Below are positions 1 through 7,959 of a stretch of DNA of 14,085 nucleotides, one piece after another (the stretch's first letter is position 1; each line of letters opens with the position of its first letter). The notes beneath the pieces were generated by a model. It did no database searches and was not told the DNA's origin. It worked only from the letters and a program-made list of their open reading frames with translations. Both the position numbers and the translations under genes were made by a program. Where the stretch lies: assembly GCA_025936205.1 (NCBI GenBank), contig JAICTU010000228.1, positions 1 through 14,085 on the forward strand, read 5' to 3'. This DNA is from Polyangiaceae bacterium. GTDB lineage: Bacteria; Myxococcota; Polyangia; Polyangiales; Polyangiaceae.

Positions 1-251
1 GGCTCGGACAGGCGCAGAGCTCGCTGCAGCACGGCGCTCGGAATGGCGAGCAGCGCACTCTCGGCCTGCTCCAGCGTGTCACGGGAGTAGCCGGACAGAG
101 GCGCCGCCTCGCCACGCCCCAGCCCGTTCTGATCGACGAGCTCGACGATCAGACTGCTGCGCGAGTGCCATTGCTGACGAGCGTTGCGCAGCGGAGCTGC
201 CAACTCGAACTGCTGCCGGATGCAACGCAGCGCGGGCTCAGCCGGCGGCAT
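1..251 (-). CDS. menC: o-succinylbenzoate synthase MenC, N-terminal part (cut by window edge)
   Basis: Only the first 83 codons are in the window; the gene runs off the left edge. MenC dehydrates SHCHC to o-succinylbenzoate in menaquinone synthesis and belongs to the enolase superfamily. The visible part matches the enolase-superfamily N-terminal capping domain: a strand with SSLIVELVDQNGLGRGE, then AAPLSGYSRDTLEQAE, the usual 'G.GE.aPL.g.s.dtl' pattern of MenC. The catalytic lysines and metal ligands would lie outside the window. The ATG at 251 sits inside the end of menA (stop 240-238), a 14-base overlap. An in-frame GTG lies eight codons upstream within the 15-bp repeat, but the ATG is the better start. 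The pathway position right after MenH supports the assignment. Confidence is limited by the truncation. Confidence 0.75.
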   Translation of the reverse strand, partial: MPPAEPALRCIRQQFELAAPLRNARQQWHSRSSLIVELVDQNGLGRGEAAPLSGYSRDTLEQAESALLAIPSAVLQRALRLSE

Positions 252-1293
252 GGCTGCAGGGCTGCAGGGCACTCGGCTGCAGGGCACTCGGCTGCAGGGT
301 ACAGGTTGCGGGGTGTGCCGGCAGGAGGCTGCCGTGCGCGGCTTCGCCCGCGTTCGAGCGCGCCCCCAGGAGCAGCGAGGCGCTCAGCAGCACGCCGAAA
401 CACAGCAGCAGGCGCGCTGTATGCGCCAGCACACCATTCAGCGCCGGGCCTACTTCGCGCCGGATACGGCGCGATAGGTCGACCGCGAGCGGCAACGAAA
501 GCCACGGCAACAGGGCCCAGAGCGCGAGCTGACCTCGCCAGAGGAGCCACAGAGGCAGGGCATACGCCAGCCCGAGGAGCACATGGTACTCGGCAATGCC
601 GAAGCGGACACCGAAGCGCACGGGGAGCGTGCGCTTGTTCGCCAGCACGTCGGTCGCGACGTCCCGCACATTGTTGACGACCAGAATGGCCGTCGTCAGA
701 CAGCCCACGGGGACGGCGCTGGCCCAGGCGAGCTCCGTCACGTGCCCGAGCTGCACGAAGGTCGTGCCCGCCACGGCCACCAGGCAAAAGAAGACAAACA
801 CGGCGACGTCGCCGAGCCCATGGTAACCGAGCGGGTAGGGGCCCGCGGTATAGGCGACCGCACCGGCGATGCTGGCGAGACCGATCGCGATCAGCACGGG
901 GCCGGCCACGCTCACCAGGTAGACGCCCACCAGCAGCGCGAGCGCGAGCACCAGCCAGAGCGCGCGCCGCATCGAGCGCGCGCTGATCCACCCCGCCTGC
1001 ACGGCTCGCACGGGCCCGAGCCGCGCCGCGGTGTCGGCGCCTTTCTCGAAATCGAACACGTCGTTGGCGAAGTTGGCCGCGATCTGCAGCAGCAGCGCAC
1101 CCCCGAGCGCCGCGGCTGCGGGTCCGAGAGCAAAGCGCCCGGCCGCGCCCGCACAAGCGCAGCCCACCAGCACCGGAGTTGCGGCCGCAGGCAGGGTCTT
1201 GGGACGCAACGCCAGCCACCAGCGGGTGAAGGCGCTCAGCTGGGGCTCGAGCGAGGACGCGGTCGAAACCGAGGCAGACTGGATGGAATTCAA
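238..1293 (-). CDS. menA: 1,4-dihydroxy-2-naphthoate polyprenyltransferase MenA
   Basis: MenA is an integral membrane UbiA-family prenyltransferase that attaches the polyprenyl tail to dihydroxynaphthoate and releases CO2, giving demethylmenaquinone. The 351-residue product shows both Asp-rich motifs: NDVFDFEKGAD near residues 77-87 and NNVRDVATD near 207-215, followed by KRTLPVRFG, typical of MenA. About eight hydrophobic segments are visible between residues 35 and 310. The best start is a TTG at 1293 that overlaps the menH stop as TTGA; no ATG or GTG lies between it and the conserved RWWLALRPKTLPAA. The open frame continues upstream to 1977, but there it only shadows menH. The last ~40 residues, after the final membrane segment, are a tail partly made by a 15-bp DNA repeat (PSALQPSALQP) that is not expected in the family. 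Confidence 0.93.
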   Translation of the reverse strand: MNSIQSASVSTASSLEPQLSAFTRWWLALRPKTLPAAATPVLVGCACAGAAGRFALGPAAAALGGALLLQIAANFANDVFDFEKGADTAARLGPVRAVQAGWISARSMRRALWLVLALALLVGVYLVSVAGPVLIAIGLASIAGAVAYTAGPYPLGYHGLGDVAVFVFFCLVAVAGTTFVQLGHVTELAWASAVPVGCLTTAILVVNNVRDVATDVLANKRTLPVRFGVRFGIAEYHVLLGLAYALPLWLLWRGQLALWALLPWLSLPLAVDLSRRIRREVGPALNGVLAHTARLLLCFGVLLSASLLLGARSNAGEAAHGSLLPAHPATCTLQPSALQPSALQPCSHAAG

Positions 1294-2048
1294 AGCTGGA
1301 CCTCGAGCGCCCTGGTTAGCACACGCATCACCCGTTCGGGGGCCTCCAGCAGCAGGTTGTGGCCAGCTTCCGGCACGATCTCCAGCTGCACTGGCGCGGT
1401 CGCCGCCAGCCGCTGGCCAATGGCGCTGAATTTCCTGTCCAACGCACCGACGAGGAGTTGCAGCCGCAGCGGCTGGACGTGCAGCACGCCTCGCAAGTCC
1501 GGCATTCGCCCCAGACCGAGCACGCGCAAGGATTGTTGCAGCCCGGCGGCAGAGTGGCTGCGCCGGATCCCGGCCTGCTGCGCGAGCTCGGCCTGGGACA
1601 GCTGCCCCTGTGTCTCGAACAACGGCTGAGACTGCCACGCGCGCAGAAATCCGGCAGTGCCCTCGCGCTCGAGCAGCTGGCACCAGCGCTCGTCGCTGCC
1701 CACTCGGGCAGCCCGCTCCGCCTCGTTCGACAGGCCCGGATGCACTCCGATCAGCGTCGCCCCGGCGAACAAGCAGGCGTGCCGAGCGAGCAAGCCGAGC
1801 GCGAGGCGTGCTCCCAGGGAGTACCCACACAGGTGAGCCCCCGCCAAGCCTGCGTTGCGGATCTGCCGCGCCAGCCGATCCACTTCCTGCTCGAAACTGC
1901 GTGACACCGGCTGCGAGCAGGAGCCGTGCCCGAGCAGCGGCGGAGACAGCACACGCAGGCGCGGCCAGCGTCGCCACAGCGACGCGACAAGCGCGTCGAA
2001 GCTCGCTGGTGAGCCGGTGAAGCCGTGCAGCAGCACCAGCCCGGTCAT
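1290..2048 (-). CDS. menH: 2-succinyl-6-hydroxy-2,4-cyclohexadiene-1-carboxylate synthase MenH
   Basis: MenH is an alpha/beta hydrolase-fold lyase that removes pyruvate from the MenD product SEPHCHC to give SHCHC. The protein has 252 residues, the same as I recall for E. coli MenH. The oxyanion region LLHGFTGSPASF starts at about residue 6. The nucleophile elbow GYSLGAR gives Ser77, Asp204 lies in GALDRKFSAIG, and His230 lies in PEAGHNLLLEAPE, so the Ser-Asp-His triad is complete. The ATG at 2048 overlaps the menD stop as ATGA. An in-frame ATG eight codons upstream exists but would extend into menD and add nothing conserved. Its place between menD and menA/menC follows the pathway order. The cytoplasmic location is inferred from the lack of a signal peptide. 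Confidence 0.92.
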   Translation of the reverse strand: MTGLVLLHGFTGSPASFDALVASLWRRWPRLRVLSPPLLGHGSCSQPVSRSFEQEVDRLARQIRNAGLAGAHLCGYSLGARLALGLLARHACLFAGATLIGVHPGLSNEAERAARVGSDERWCQLLEREGTAGFLRAWQSQPLFETQGQLSQAELAQQAGIRRSHSAAGLQQSLRVLGLGRMPDLRGVLHVQPLRLQLLVGALDRKFSAIGQRLAATAPVQLEIVPEAGHNLLLEAPERVMRVLTRALEVQL

Positions 2049-3841
2049 GATGCAGGAAAGACTCGCTCCCACTCGGCAGCGAGCTCGCCGGCGAGCTGCT
2101 GCAGTCGCCGGGCGGCGCTGTCGGGCTCCACCACGACCTCCACCAGGCAGACTTCCGGGCGCGCGTACGCGTCGTGCAGCGCTTCGACCAGCTCGGCCCG
2201 CGTCTGTGCGCGACGATATGCGAGACCGTACAGCTCCGCAGCGTGGCGCAGCTCGAGCTCGTGCGGGGTGGTCCAGAAGTGCTGATCCGCGCCCGCCTGC
2301 TTGGCCATGGGCAGCTGGTCGAAGATGCGGCCGCCCGCGTTGTTGATCACCACCAGCACGACTGGATGCGGCTCCCGTGCCCCCTGCGTCCGCTCGGGGC
2401 GGGCCGCCCAGAGCGAGCCCACGTCATGTAGGAAGCTGATGTCACCGCAGAGCAGGCTGATGGGAGCCCGCGCGATGCTCGCCGAGCCGAGGGTCCCTGC
2501 CACGAGGCCGTCGATGCCGCTTGCGCCACGCTGGCTGAGCACGCAAATCGAGCGTGCACTGGCCCCGGCATAACGATCCACGAGACGAGGAGGCAGGCTG
2601 TTGCCGAGCATCAAGATCGACCCCGACGGCAACGCCTCGCAAAATGCCTGCACGGCTTCGGGCTCGCCGAAGGATCGCTCGAGCCGGGCCGAGACCAGCT
2701 GGCGCGCCCGCGTGTTGGCTTCGCGCCAGAGGCGCCGCTCGGGAGTCTGCTCGGGCGGCGCATGCGCCTCGAGGGCTTCACACAACGAGCGCAGCAGCTC
2801 GGCCGGGCGGGCGCGCACGATCCGCGCCGACTGGTGAGCGGGGTCGGGCCAGCCCTGCTCGGCGCAGATCCAGAGCTCGCGTTGCTCCGAGCTCTCCAGC
2901 AGGCGACCGAGATTCGTCGAGAGCGGCATGCCGCCGATCTGCAACAGGAAGTCCGGTGTTGCTCGCTGCAGCAGCGGCGTGCTGGCCAGCAGCCACTCGT
3001 AGCTATCGCAGATCAGCGCGCCTGGGGCCTCGGCATCGAGCCCGAAGCGCAGCTGACTGACGCTCTCGGGACACACGATGGCCCCACTCGCTCTGGCGAA
3101 ACGCGAGACGAGCTCCGGGCTCGGGCTCTCGGCGGGGGACAGCGTGCCACACACCAGTAGCGGGCAGCGGCTCGCGCGCAACCGCTCGACCAGCTCATCG
3201 ACGTCCGCGCGCAGGGGCGGCGCGGGTGGTGCGGGCCGCCAGCGAACGACCGTGCGCCGCGTGGCGCTCGCTCCGGCGCCGGGGCTAGGGGAGCCGCGTT
3301 CGCCGAGCGCCGGTTCGAGCGGCTTCTTCGCCCGGAAATTCAGGTGCACGGGGCCCCGCGGGGGCTCCAGCGTCTCCGCTACCGCTTGCCAGGCGATGCG
3401 CTCCAGCGCGCGCGTGGCAGCGCGGTCGCTGACGGGGGTACCGAGCTCGTGATAGCCCGCGTAGCCACCGAACAGGCGCGCTTGGTCTATGGTCTGCTGA
3501 GCACCGCATTGCTGCAGCTCGAAAGGCCGGTCGGCGCTCAGGACCAGCATCGGTATGCCGCTCAGGCGGGCCTCGATCAGCGCCGGGAAGTAATGGCTCG
3601 GCGCACTGCCAGAGGTGCAGATCAGCAGGCTCGGTGCGCCGGACAGACGCGCTTGTCCGAGCGCGAAAAAGCCCGCGCTGCGCTCATCGATGAGCGCGTG
3701 GCGGCGTAGCGCCGGATTGCGGCAGGCAGCCCAGACCAGCGGCGTCGAGCGCGAGCCCGGGCTGATGATGACATCCCGAACACCGGCCTCGGCCAGTGTC
3801 GCCAGCAACCGCTCCGCCCAGTCGCTCTGCGCGGCGGACAC
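2045..3841 (-). CDS. menD: SEPHCHC synthase MenD (thiamine diphosphate-dependent)
   Basis: MenD adds a succinic semialdehyde unit, derived from 2-oxoglutarate, to isochorismate using thiamine diphosphate. The 598-residue product is somewhat longer than the roughly 556 residues of E. coli MenD. The N-terminal domain has SPGSRSTPLV (27-36) and the cofactor-activating glutamate in HALIDERSAGFFALG (Glu53). CTSGSAPSHYFPALIEA and SADRPFELQ follow. The C-terminal ThDP-binding part has SQRGASGIDGLVAGTLG and the GD...NN motif, GDISFLHDVGSLW at about 466 with VINNAGGRIF ending near 506. The start is a GTG at 3841, three bases after the menF TAA; MSAAQSDWAERLLATLAEAGV aligns with the usual MenD N-terminus. 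The stop overlaps menH. This is a confident family assignment with all cofactor motifs present. Confidence 0.96.
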   Translation of the reverse strand: MSAAQSDWAERLLATLAEAGVRDVIISPGSRSTPLVWAACRNPALRRHALIDERSAGFFALGQARLSGAPSLLICTSGSAPSHYFPALIEARLSGIPMLVLSADRPFELQQCGAQQTIDQARLFGGYAGYHELGTPVSDRAATRALERIAWQAVAETLEPPRGPVHLNFRAKKPLEPALGERGSPSPGAGASATRRTVVRWRPAPPAPPLRADVDELVERLRASRCPLLVCGTLSPAESPSPELVSRFARASGAIVCPESVSQLRFGLDAEAPGALICDSYEWLLASTPLLQRATPDFLLQIGGMPLSTNLGRLLESSEQRELWICAEQGWPDPAHQSARIVRARPAELLRSLCEALEAHAPPEQTPERRLWREANTRARQLVSARLERSFGEPEAVQAFCEALPSGSILMLGNSLPPRLVDRYAGASARSICVLSQRGASGIDGLVAGTLGSASIARAPISLLCGDISFLHDVGSLWAARPERTQGAREPHPVVLVVINNAGGRIFDQLPMAKQAGADQHFWTTPHELELRHAAELYGLAYRRAQTRAELVEALHDAYARPEVCLVEVVVEPDSAARRLQQLAGELAAEWERVFPAS

Positions 3842-3844
3842 GGT

Positions 3845-5278
3845 TTAGGGCCTGGCTCGCAGGGAGCTCAGCACGGGCGCCAGCTTCCACGTCGTCTCGG
3901 CGTATTCGGCCGCCGCGACCGAGCCCCTCACGATGCCACACCCCGCGTACAGGCGCGCCTGCTGCGAGCGCACCAAGCCGGAACGCAGGGCCACGTTGAA
4001 CTCCCCGTCGCCGAACGCGTCGCACCAGCCCACCGGGCCCGCGTACCAGCCGCGATCGAACGGCTCGTGCCGGGCAATCCAGTCGAGCGAGGCCGCCGTG
4101 GGTACCCCGCCCACCGCGGGCGTCGGATGCAGCCGCTCGACGAGCTCGAGCACGTGTGTTTCGGCGCGCAGCGTGCCCTGGATGGGCGTACGCAGGTGCA
4201 ACAGATGCTTGAGTCGGCGCACTCCGGGACGGCCCGGCAGCTGCACTTGCTCGCAGACCGGGTCGAGCGCGCGCTGAATGGCAGACACCACCAGCTCGTG
4301 CTCCTCCAGCTCCTTCAAATTGGCCTCGAGCTGACGCTCCGGACTGTCCGCGCCCGCCTCGATACTGCCCGCGAGGGCCTCGGTCTCCAGCGAGCGCGCA
4401 CGCTTGCGCACCAGGCGCTCGGGGGTGGCACCGAGAAAGGCGCTCGCGCCCCAGCGGAACAGAAAGCGCTGGCACTCGGGCGCTTGCTCGGCGAGCGCGC
4501 TGACGGTGGCCACCGGATCGATGCCACGCGCAAAGTCGAGCAGCACCTCGCGCGCCGCTACCACCTTTTGCAGCGAGCCCGCGCTGATCGCCGCCACGGC
4601 GGCGTCCACGCGTTGGCGGAACTCGTCCGCGTTCGCTTGCTCGCGAGCGGGCGCGGCGGGCTGGCCCGGATCGAGCACCGGTTGTTCCAGCACGGCCTCG
4701 TAGACGTGCTCGAGCAGTTGCACGTGCTCGCTCGCCGCGCCTCGATCCAGCTCCGAGCGCTCGATCGCCAGCGCGAGCACCGCGCGGCCACGTTCGATGC
4801 CGTAGGTGATCCGCGGCAGCACCAAGCGCGCGGCGCCGAAGTCAGACCACGCAGATTCGCTCTCCGCACGCGCGCTGAACGCGAAGCCGCCAAACAGGCG
4901 CGGCGCCTCCAGCGCACCGCGGACGACGCCGGGCGCGCGGATCCGCGACCAGAGCTCCGCCGTACGTCGCCGCACCTCGGCAAAGCGCCGCGGCCCCCGT
5001 CCCGACACGCTCTGCGCCACCCCGATGCCGGCAAACTGCGGCCCGTCCGGGGCGCTCCACAGGACACAATCCTGGTCGGGGAAGCGCTGCAACAGCGCTT
5101 CTGGCGACGCCGCGGGAGCTTCGATCTGTACCCAGACGAAATCAGCTGGCTCGGCGGGGCTCTGCGCGCGAGCCGCCTCCAGGCAGCCACGCAGCGAGTC
5201 GCTCGTTCGTCCAGCGCTGCGCCCGGCGTGCGGGGGCTCCGCGCATGAAAAATCGCGAGAGGCCGGCGATTGAGTCAT
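3845..5278 (-). CDS. menF: Menaquinone-specific isochorismate synthase MenF
   Basis: MenF converts chorismate to isochorismate, the first committed step of menaquinone synthesis. The 477-residue protein has a divergent N-terminal half and a conserved chorismate-binding C-terminal domain (about 215-470). Visible motifs are SLQKVVAAREV, whose Lys238 is the expected general base, ETEALAGSIEAG with Glu300 as the expected acid, HLRTPIQGTL, LHPTPAVGGVP, GWYAGPVGW, and AGCGIVRGS followed by EYAETTWK with the Mg-binding glutamates. A lysine base separates isochorismate synthases from anthranilate synthase TrpE. The ATG at 5278 overlaps the ubiE stop as ATGA, so the longer open frame up to 5638 is a shadow of ubiE. 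menD starts three bases after the TAA. It is probably cytoplasmic and co-translated with its neighbours. Confidence 0.94.
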   Translation of the reverse strand: MTQSPASRDFSCAEPPHAGRSAGRTSDSLRGCLEAARAQSPAEPADFVWVQIEAPAASPEALLQRFPDQDCVLWSAPDGPQFAGIGVAQSVSGRGPRRFAEVRRRTAELWSRIRAPGVVRGALEAPRLFGGFAFSARAESESAWSDFGAARLVLPRITYGIERGRAVLALAIERSELDRGAASEHVQLLEHVYEAVLEQPVLDPGQPAAPAREQANADEFRQRVDAAVAAISAGSLQKVVAAREVLLDFARGIDPVATVSALAEQAPECQRFLFRWGASAFLGATPERLVRKRARSLETEALAGSIEAGADSPERQLEANLKELEEHELVVSAIQRALDPVCEQVQLPGRPGVRRLKHLLHLRTPIQGTLRAETHVLELVERLHPTPAVGGVPTAASLDWIARHEPFDRGWYAGPVGWCDAFGDGEFNVALRSGLVRSQQARLYAGCGIVRGSVAAAEYAETTWKLAPVLSSLRARP

Positions 5279-6012
5279 GTGGCGGGCGTTCCGACGTACA
5301 AATGGCAGACGCCAAACGTCAATGGCTGGGCCGCGAGCACGCGCAGCCCAGCTTGCTCCATCAGCTTCGCGAACTCTCCAGGAGGCGGAAATGCCTCGAT
5401 CGAGCGCTGCAGATAGCGGTACTCGCGCGCACCCGAAAGCAAGGCGCCGAGCCACGGCACCACGGTATGCACGTGCCAGCGCGCCAGCGGCCCCAGCAAA
5501 CCACCGCGAGGCTCGGAGAGCTCCAGAATCGCGACGCGCCCGCCGGGCCGCGTGACGCGACGTAGCTCCGCCAGCGCGCGGGGGCGATCGGGCACGTTTC
5601 GAATGCCGAAGGCCATGCTCACGCCGTCGAAGCTGCACGACTCGAGGCCGTCGAGGCGCTCGGCATCACCACGCCGGAGCTCGACCCGGTCGGCGAGGCC
5701 CGCGGCTTTGACCTTGTCTCGACCGATGCGCAGCATCTCCGCCGATGGATCGAGCCCGAGCACGCTCGCCCCAGGCGAGCTGCGCGCGATCAGGATCGCC
5801 AGATCGGCGGTGCCCGTCGCGTGATCCAGCACCCGCGCACCCAGGGGTAGCTCCAGACGCCGCACCAGCTCGCGCCGCCAGCGCTGGTCGATACCGAGCG
5901 AGAGCAGGCGGTTGAGCAGATCATAGCGCGGCGCGATGGCATCGAACATTTCGCCTGAGCCCCCGCGGGGCTCTGCGGTTACGGGCGGCGCTGCGTCAGC
6001 AAGTTCCTTCAT
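5275..6012 (-). CDS. ubiE: Demethylmenaquinone methyltransferase MenG/UbiE
   Basis: This SAM-dependent methyltransferase makes the last step, methylating demethylmenaquinone. The 245-residue product carries the family N-terminal signature MFDAIAPRYDLLN with LSLGIDQRWRR (22-46). The SAM loop is VLDHATGTADLA (61-72), where GTAD replaces the commoner GTGD, a variant I recall from Bacillus MenG. MAFGIRNVPDRPRALAE (133-149) and RVTRPGGRVAILELSEP (152-168) follow. The ATG at 6012 gives MKELADAAPP; the frame is open 19 codons further up, but that part (RPQLYSTRRRNAPSK) is not conserved and overlaps the putative promoter. It is the first gene of the six-gene men operon. ubiE rather than menG is used as symbol because the family name is shared; in this setting its substrate is surely demethylmenaquinone. 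Confidence 0.94.
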   Translation of the reverse strand: MKELADAAPPVTAEPRGGSGEMFDAIAPRYDLLNRLLSLGIDQRWRRELVRRLELPLGARVLDHATGTADLAILIARSSPGASVLGLDPSAEMLRIGRDKVKAAGLADRVELRRGDAERLDGLESCSFDGVSMAFGIRNVPDRPRALAELRRVTRPGGRVAILELSEPRGGLLGPLARWHVHTVVPWLGALLSGAREYRYLQRSIEAFPPPGEFAKLMEQAGLRVLAAQPLTFGVCHLYVGTPAT

Positions 6013-6048
6013 TTTGGCGATCTTCGAGGGGGCGTTCCGCCGGCGAGT

Positions 6049-6077
6049 CGAATAGAGCTGTGGCCGCAAACCGTCAA
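6049..6077 (-). promoter_or_regulatory. Candidate promoter of the men operon
   Basis: On the minus strand a near-consensus -35 box TTGACG (6077-6072) is followed after exactly 17 bases by TATTCG (6054-6049), giving a predicted start about 30 bases before the ubiE ATG. The -35 box matches 5 of 6 consensus bases, but the -10 box only 3 of 6. The location, in the only sizeable gap (138 bases) between the cysteine operon and the men operon, supports it. This is an inference from spacing and position. Confidence 0.35.
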
Positions 6078-6150
6078 GAAGGGCCGCAACCTGAACCGCG
6101 GACCGACGCCGGAAAGGTGCTTCTTCAGCCGGGGGGTCGGGAAACGTTGC

Positions 6151-6660
6151 TCAATCGATCACCGAAAACGGTGCTTCCACGAAACGAGCGCCCGCGGCCT
6201 CCCATATGAACAGCTTGTGCGCCGTGACGCTCCCGTGGTCGACGGCAGTCACGAGATAGGCGAGGTCGTATGCCGGCTCACGGGTGCCACCCAACGTCAT
6301 GCTCGCGGCATCCTCGGCGCTGAAGTAGGCACCGCAATCGAGGTGCGAGTGAAAGAACACTTTCACGGGGCGCTGCTGGTCACGTCCAGCGTCGATGGCG
6401 CGCTCGAACTTCCGACCATTGATCTTGAAGTATTCGCGGCCCGTGCGCGGGTGACCTTCTGGATCCGCAGCGTGGTACTTGTTGGCCATATTCTCGAGCT
6501 CCACCGCGGCGTCGCACAGCAGCGGCTGCCCCGACGGGCCCTCGAGATACCCGCAGGCCTCCTCGTCGCGCGCGTAGGCGTCCTTCCCGGCTTGCTCCAC
6601 TCGAGACAATGCAGCTCGTGTGATTTGGACTCCACCCTGAGTCCAGGCGGGCTTGCTCAC
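6151..6660 (-). CDS. mec: JAMM/M67 metallopeptidase, Mec-like CysO-cysteine hydrolase
   Basis: This zinc-dependent JAB1/MPN-family peptidase is expected to cut cysteine from the C-terminus of the CysO carrier, as Mec does in M. tuberculosis. The full JAMM motif is visible: Glu34 in DEEACGYL, His104 and His106 in FFHSHL, then Ser114 and Asp117 in YFSAED, with the correct HxH-x7-S-x2-D spacing. The length of 169 residues is a little above the mycobacterial protein, with extra residues between the glutamate and the HSH motif. The chosen GTG at 6660 overlaps the cysM stop as GTGA and has GGAGG eight bases upstream. An ATG at 6681 in the same frame would add seven residues and overlap cysM by 25 bases. 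It is the last gene of the cysteine operon. The exact substrate is inferred from its neighbours CysO and CysM. Confidence 0.9.
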   Translation of the reverse strand: MSKPAWTQGGVQITRAALSRVEQAGKDAYARDEEACGYLEGPSGQPLLCDAAVELENMANKYHAADPEGHPRTGREYFKINGRKFERAIDAGRDQQRPVKVFFHSHLDCGAYFSAEDAASMTLGGTREPAYDLAYLVTAVDHGSVTAHKLFIWEAAGARFVEAPFSVID

Positions 6661-7607
6661 CACGTGTACCTCCGCTCCCATTTCATCGGTGCAAAGTAAC
6701 GATCGCCGCGATCACAGGCGATCGCGACGACACAGCCCTCGCGCTTCTCGCGCTGCAAGCGCCGGGCGATCTCCAGCGCTCCGAACACGTTGGCGCCCGT
6801 GGAATGCCCCACGTGCAAGCCCTCTTCCGCGCCCAGGCGCTCGGTCATCTCCCAACCTTGCTCGGTGCCCACCGGCAAGATCTCGTCGGGCACGTGGGAG
6901 TCGTAAATCGCAGGCTGAATGCTGGAGGCCATGTGCTTGAGGCCCTCCAAGCCGTGCAGCGCTTCCGCCGGCTCGACCGCGACGCAATACACTTTGCGCG
7001 AGTGTTCGTGCAGCCGCCGGGTGGTGCCCATCGCAGTGCCGCTGGTACCCAGGCCAGCCACGAAGTGCGTGATGCGGTCGCCGAACGCATCGAGGATCTC
7101 CTGCCCCGTACCGCGGTAGTGGGCGAGGGGGTTCTCCGGATTCGAGTATTGATCGCAGTAGAAATACTTGTCCGGGTTCTCTTGAACGAGCTTGCGCACG
7201 AGCACGATCGCTCCGTCGGAGCCCTCCATCGGGCTCGAGTAAGTGAGCTTGGTGCCGAAGGCCTGGGTGATGTCCTTGCGAGCGCGCGTCACATTCGCGG
7301 GCATCACCAGCTCGACTCGAAATCCCAGCGCCGCGCCGATCAACGAATAGGCGACCCCGGTGTTGCCGCTGGTCGCATCGATCAGGATCTTGTCGTCGGA
7401 GAGCGCACCCGTGGCGAGCGCATTGCGAACCATGGACAGGGCGGGGCGATCCTTGACGGATCCCCCCGGGTTGGCGAACTCCAGCTTGAGATAGATCTCC
7501 ACGCCGGGAACTTCGCGCCCGATGCGATCGAGACGTACCGCCGGCGTATTGCCGATCGCGTCGATCACCGAGGACAGGCGGCGAGAGCGGCGCAGCAGAG
7601 TCGACAT
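6657..7607 (-). CDS. cysM: CysO-dependent cysteine synthase CysM
   Basis: This fold-type II PLP enzyme belongs to the cysteine synthase family. The 316-residue protein has Lys52 in NPGGSVKDRPALSM as the PLP lysine, the substrate loop TSGNTGVAYS, the phosphate-binding loop GLGTSGTAMG and a late VGHSTGANV. The GTSGT and HSTGA variants differ from classical CysK (GTGGT, SSGGA) and resemble M. tuberculosis CysM (GTTGT, ISTGA). The stretch HGLEGLKHM places a lysine where I recall mycobacterial CysM having Arg220, which recognises O-phosphoserine. Linkage to cysO and mec supports use of CysO-thiocarboxylate as sulfur donor. The ATG at 7607 has GAAGG seven bases upstream, overlapping the stop of the previous gene. 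The open frame continues 23 codons further up, but that part is not conserved. The amino-acid acceptor (O-phosphoserine or O-acetylserine) is not settled by sequence. Confidence 0.9.
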   Translation of the reverse strand: MSTLLRRSRRLSSVIDAIGNTPAVRLDRIGREVPGVEIYLKLEFANPGGSVKDRPALSMVRNALATGALSDDKILIDATSGNTGVAYSLIGAALGFRVELVMPANVTRARKDITQAFGTKLTYSSPMEGSDGAIVLVRKLVQENPDKYFYCDQYSNPENPLAHYRGTGQEILDAFGDRITHFVAGLGTSGTAMGTTRRLHEHSRKVYCVAVEPAEALHGLEGLKHMASSIQPAIYDSHVPDEILPVGTEQGWEMTERLGAEEGLHVGHSTGANVFGALEIARRLQREKREGCVVAIACDRGDRYFAPMKWERRYTW

Positions 7608-7617
7608 GGCTAAACCT

Positions 7618-7959
7618 TCATCCTCGTTTCGCGGCCAGCGCGGCTCGAATGCGAGCCAGGGCGCTCCAAGCTCCACGGGCCACTCCGAGCGGGCCGCCGA
7701 ATTGAAAGTGCGCCGCCCAGGGAAAGTCCAGTGCGGATTGCTCTGCGCCCACGCTCACCTGTTGCCCTCCGAGCCCGTTGCCTCCGACCTGTATGACAGT
7801 GACCTGTTCCACGCCTGCCCGCCGCAAATAGTCGAGCTCCAGCTCGACATCAGCGTGAGGGGCGATCGCCAAGCGCTGCCGCTCGAGCAGGAGTTGCCCC
7901 TCGGGGCCGACCTCTGGGAGCCGCCGCTGGCGCGTGTAACGGTCTTCGAAGGGAAGCAT
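7618..7959 (-). CDS. Short degenerate ThiF/MoeB (E1)-like protein
   Basis: This 113-residue protein has no standard name. Its N-terminus, EDRYTRQRRLPEVGPEGQ (residues 5-22), is the classic opening of E1-like enzymes (ThiF, MoeB, HesA: RYxRQ...LPE.G..GQ). LLERQRLAIAPHADVELEL and DYLRRAGVEQVTVI then follow the first Rossmann strand and helix of that family. Where true E1s have GxGGLG, this one has APHADV, so ATP cannot be bound in the usual way. The NLxRQ motif and the zinc cysteines are missing, and the protein contains no cysteine at all. The second half (GGNGLGGQQ to the end) is unassigned. The ATG at 7959 overlaps the cysO stop as TGATG, so translation is coupled. The frame is intact and in a tight operon, so it is probably a working protein, perhaps a partner of the full E1, and not debris. 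Confidence 0.8.
   Translation of the reverse strand: MLPFEDRYTRQRRLPEVGPEGQLLLERQRLAIAPHADVELELDYLRRAGVEQVTVIQVGGNGLGGQQVSVGAEQSALDFPWAAHFQFGGPLGVARGAWSALARIRAALAAKRG

Noticed and set aside
149..1219. Long frames on both strands across menA
   Set aside because: High GC content gives long chance frames; their translations are Arg/Ala/Gly-rich without membrane segments or motifs, while the menA frame has the complete UbiA-family signature.
1294..1977. Long minus-strand extension of the menA frame, overlapping menH
   Set aside because: The translation is Arg/Ala-rich with no motifs and covers the complete, motif-bearing menH frame; MenA similarity begins only after the TTG at 1293.
5279..5638. 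120-codon upstream extension of the menF frame
   Set aside because: It overlaps the conserved C-terminal half of ubiE and is Arg-rich; the ATGA junction at 5278 is the natural start.
7618..7959. Short E1-like gene as a pseudogene
   Set aside because: The frame is intact, begins with a one-base overlap with cysO, and its stop carries the ribosome binding site of cysM; the conserved arm argues for selection.
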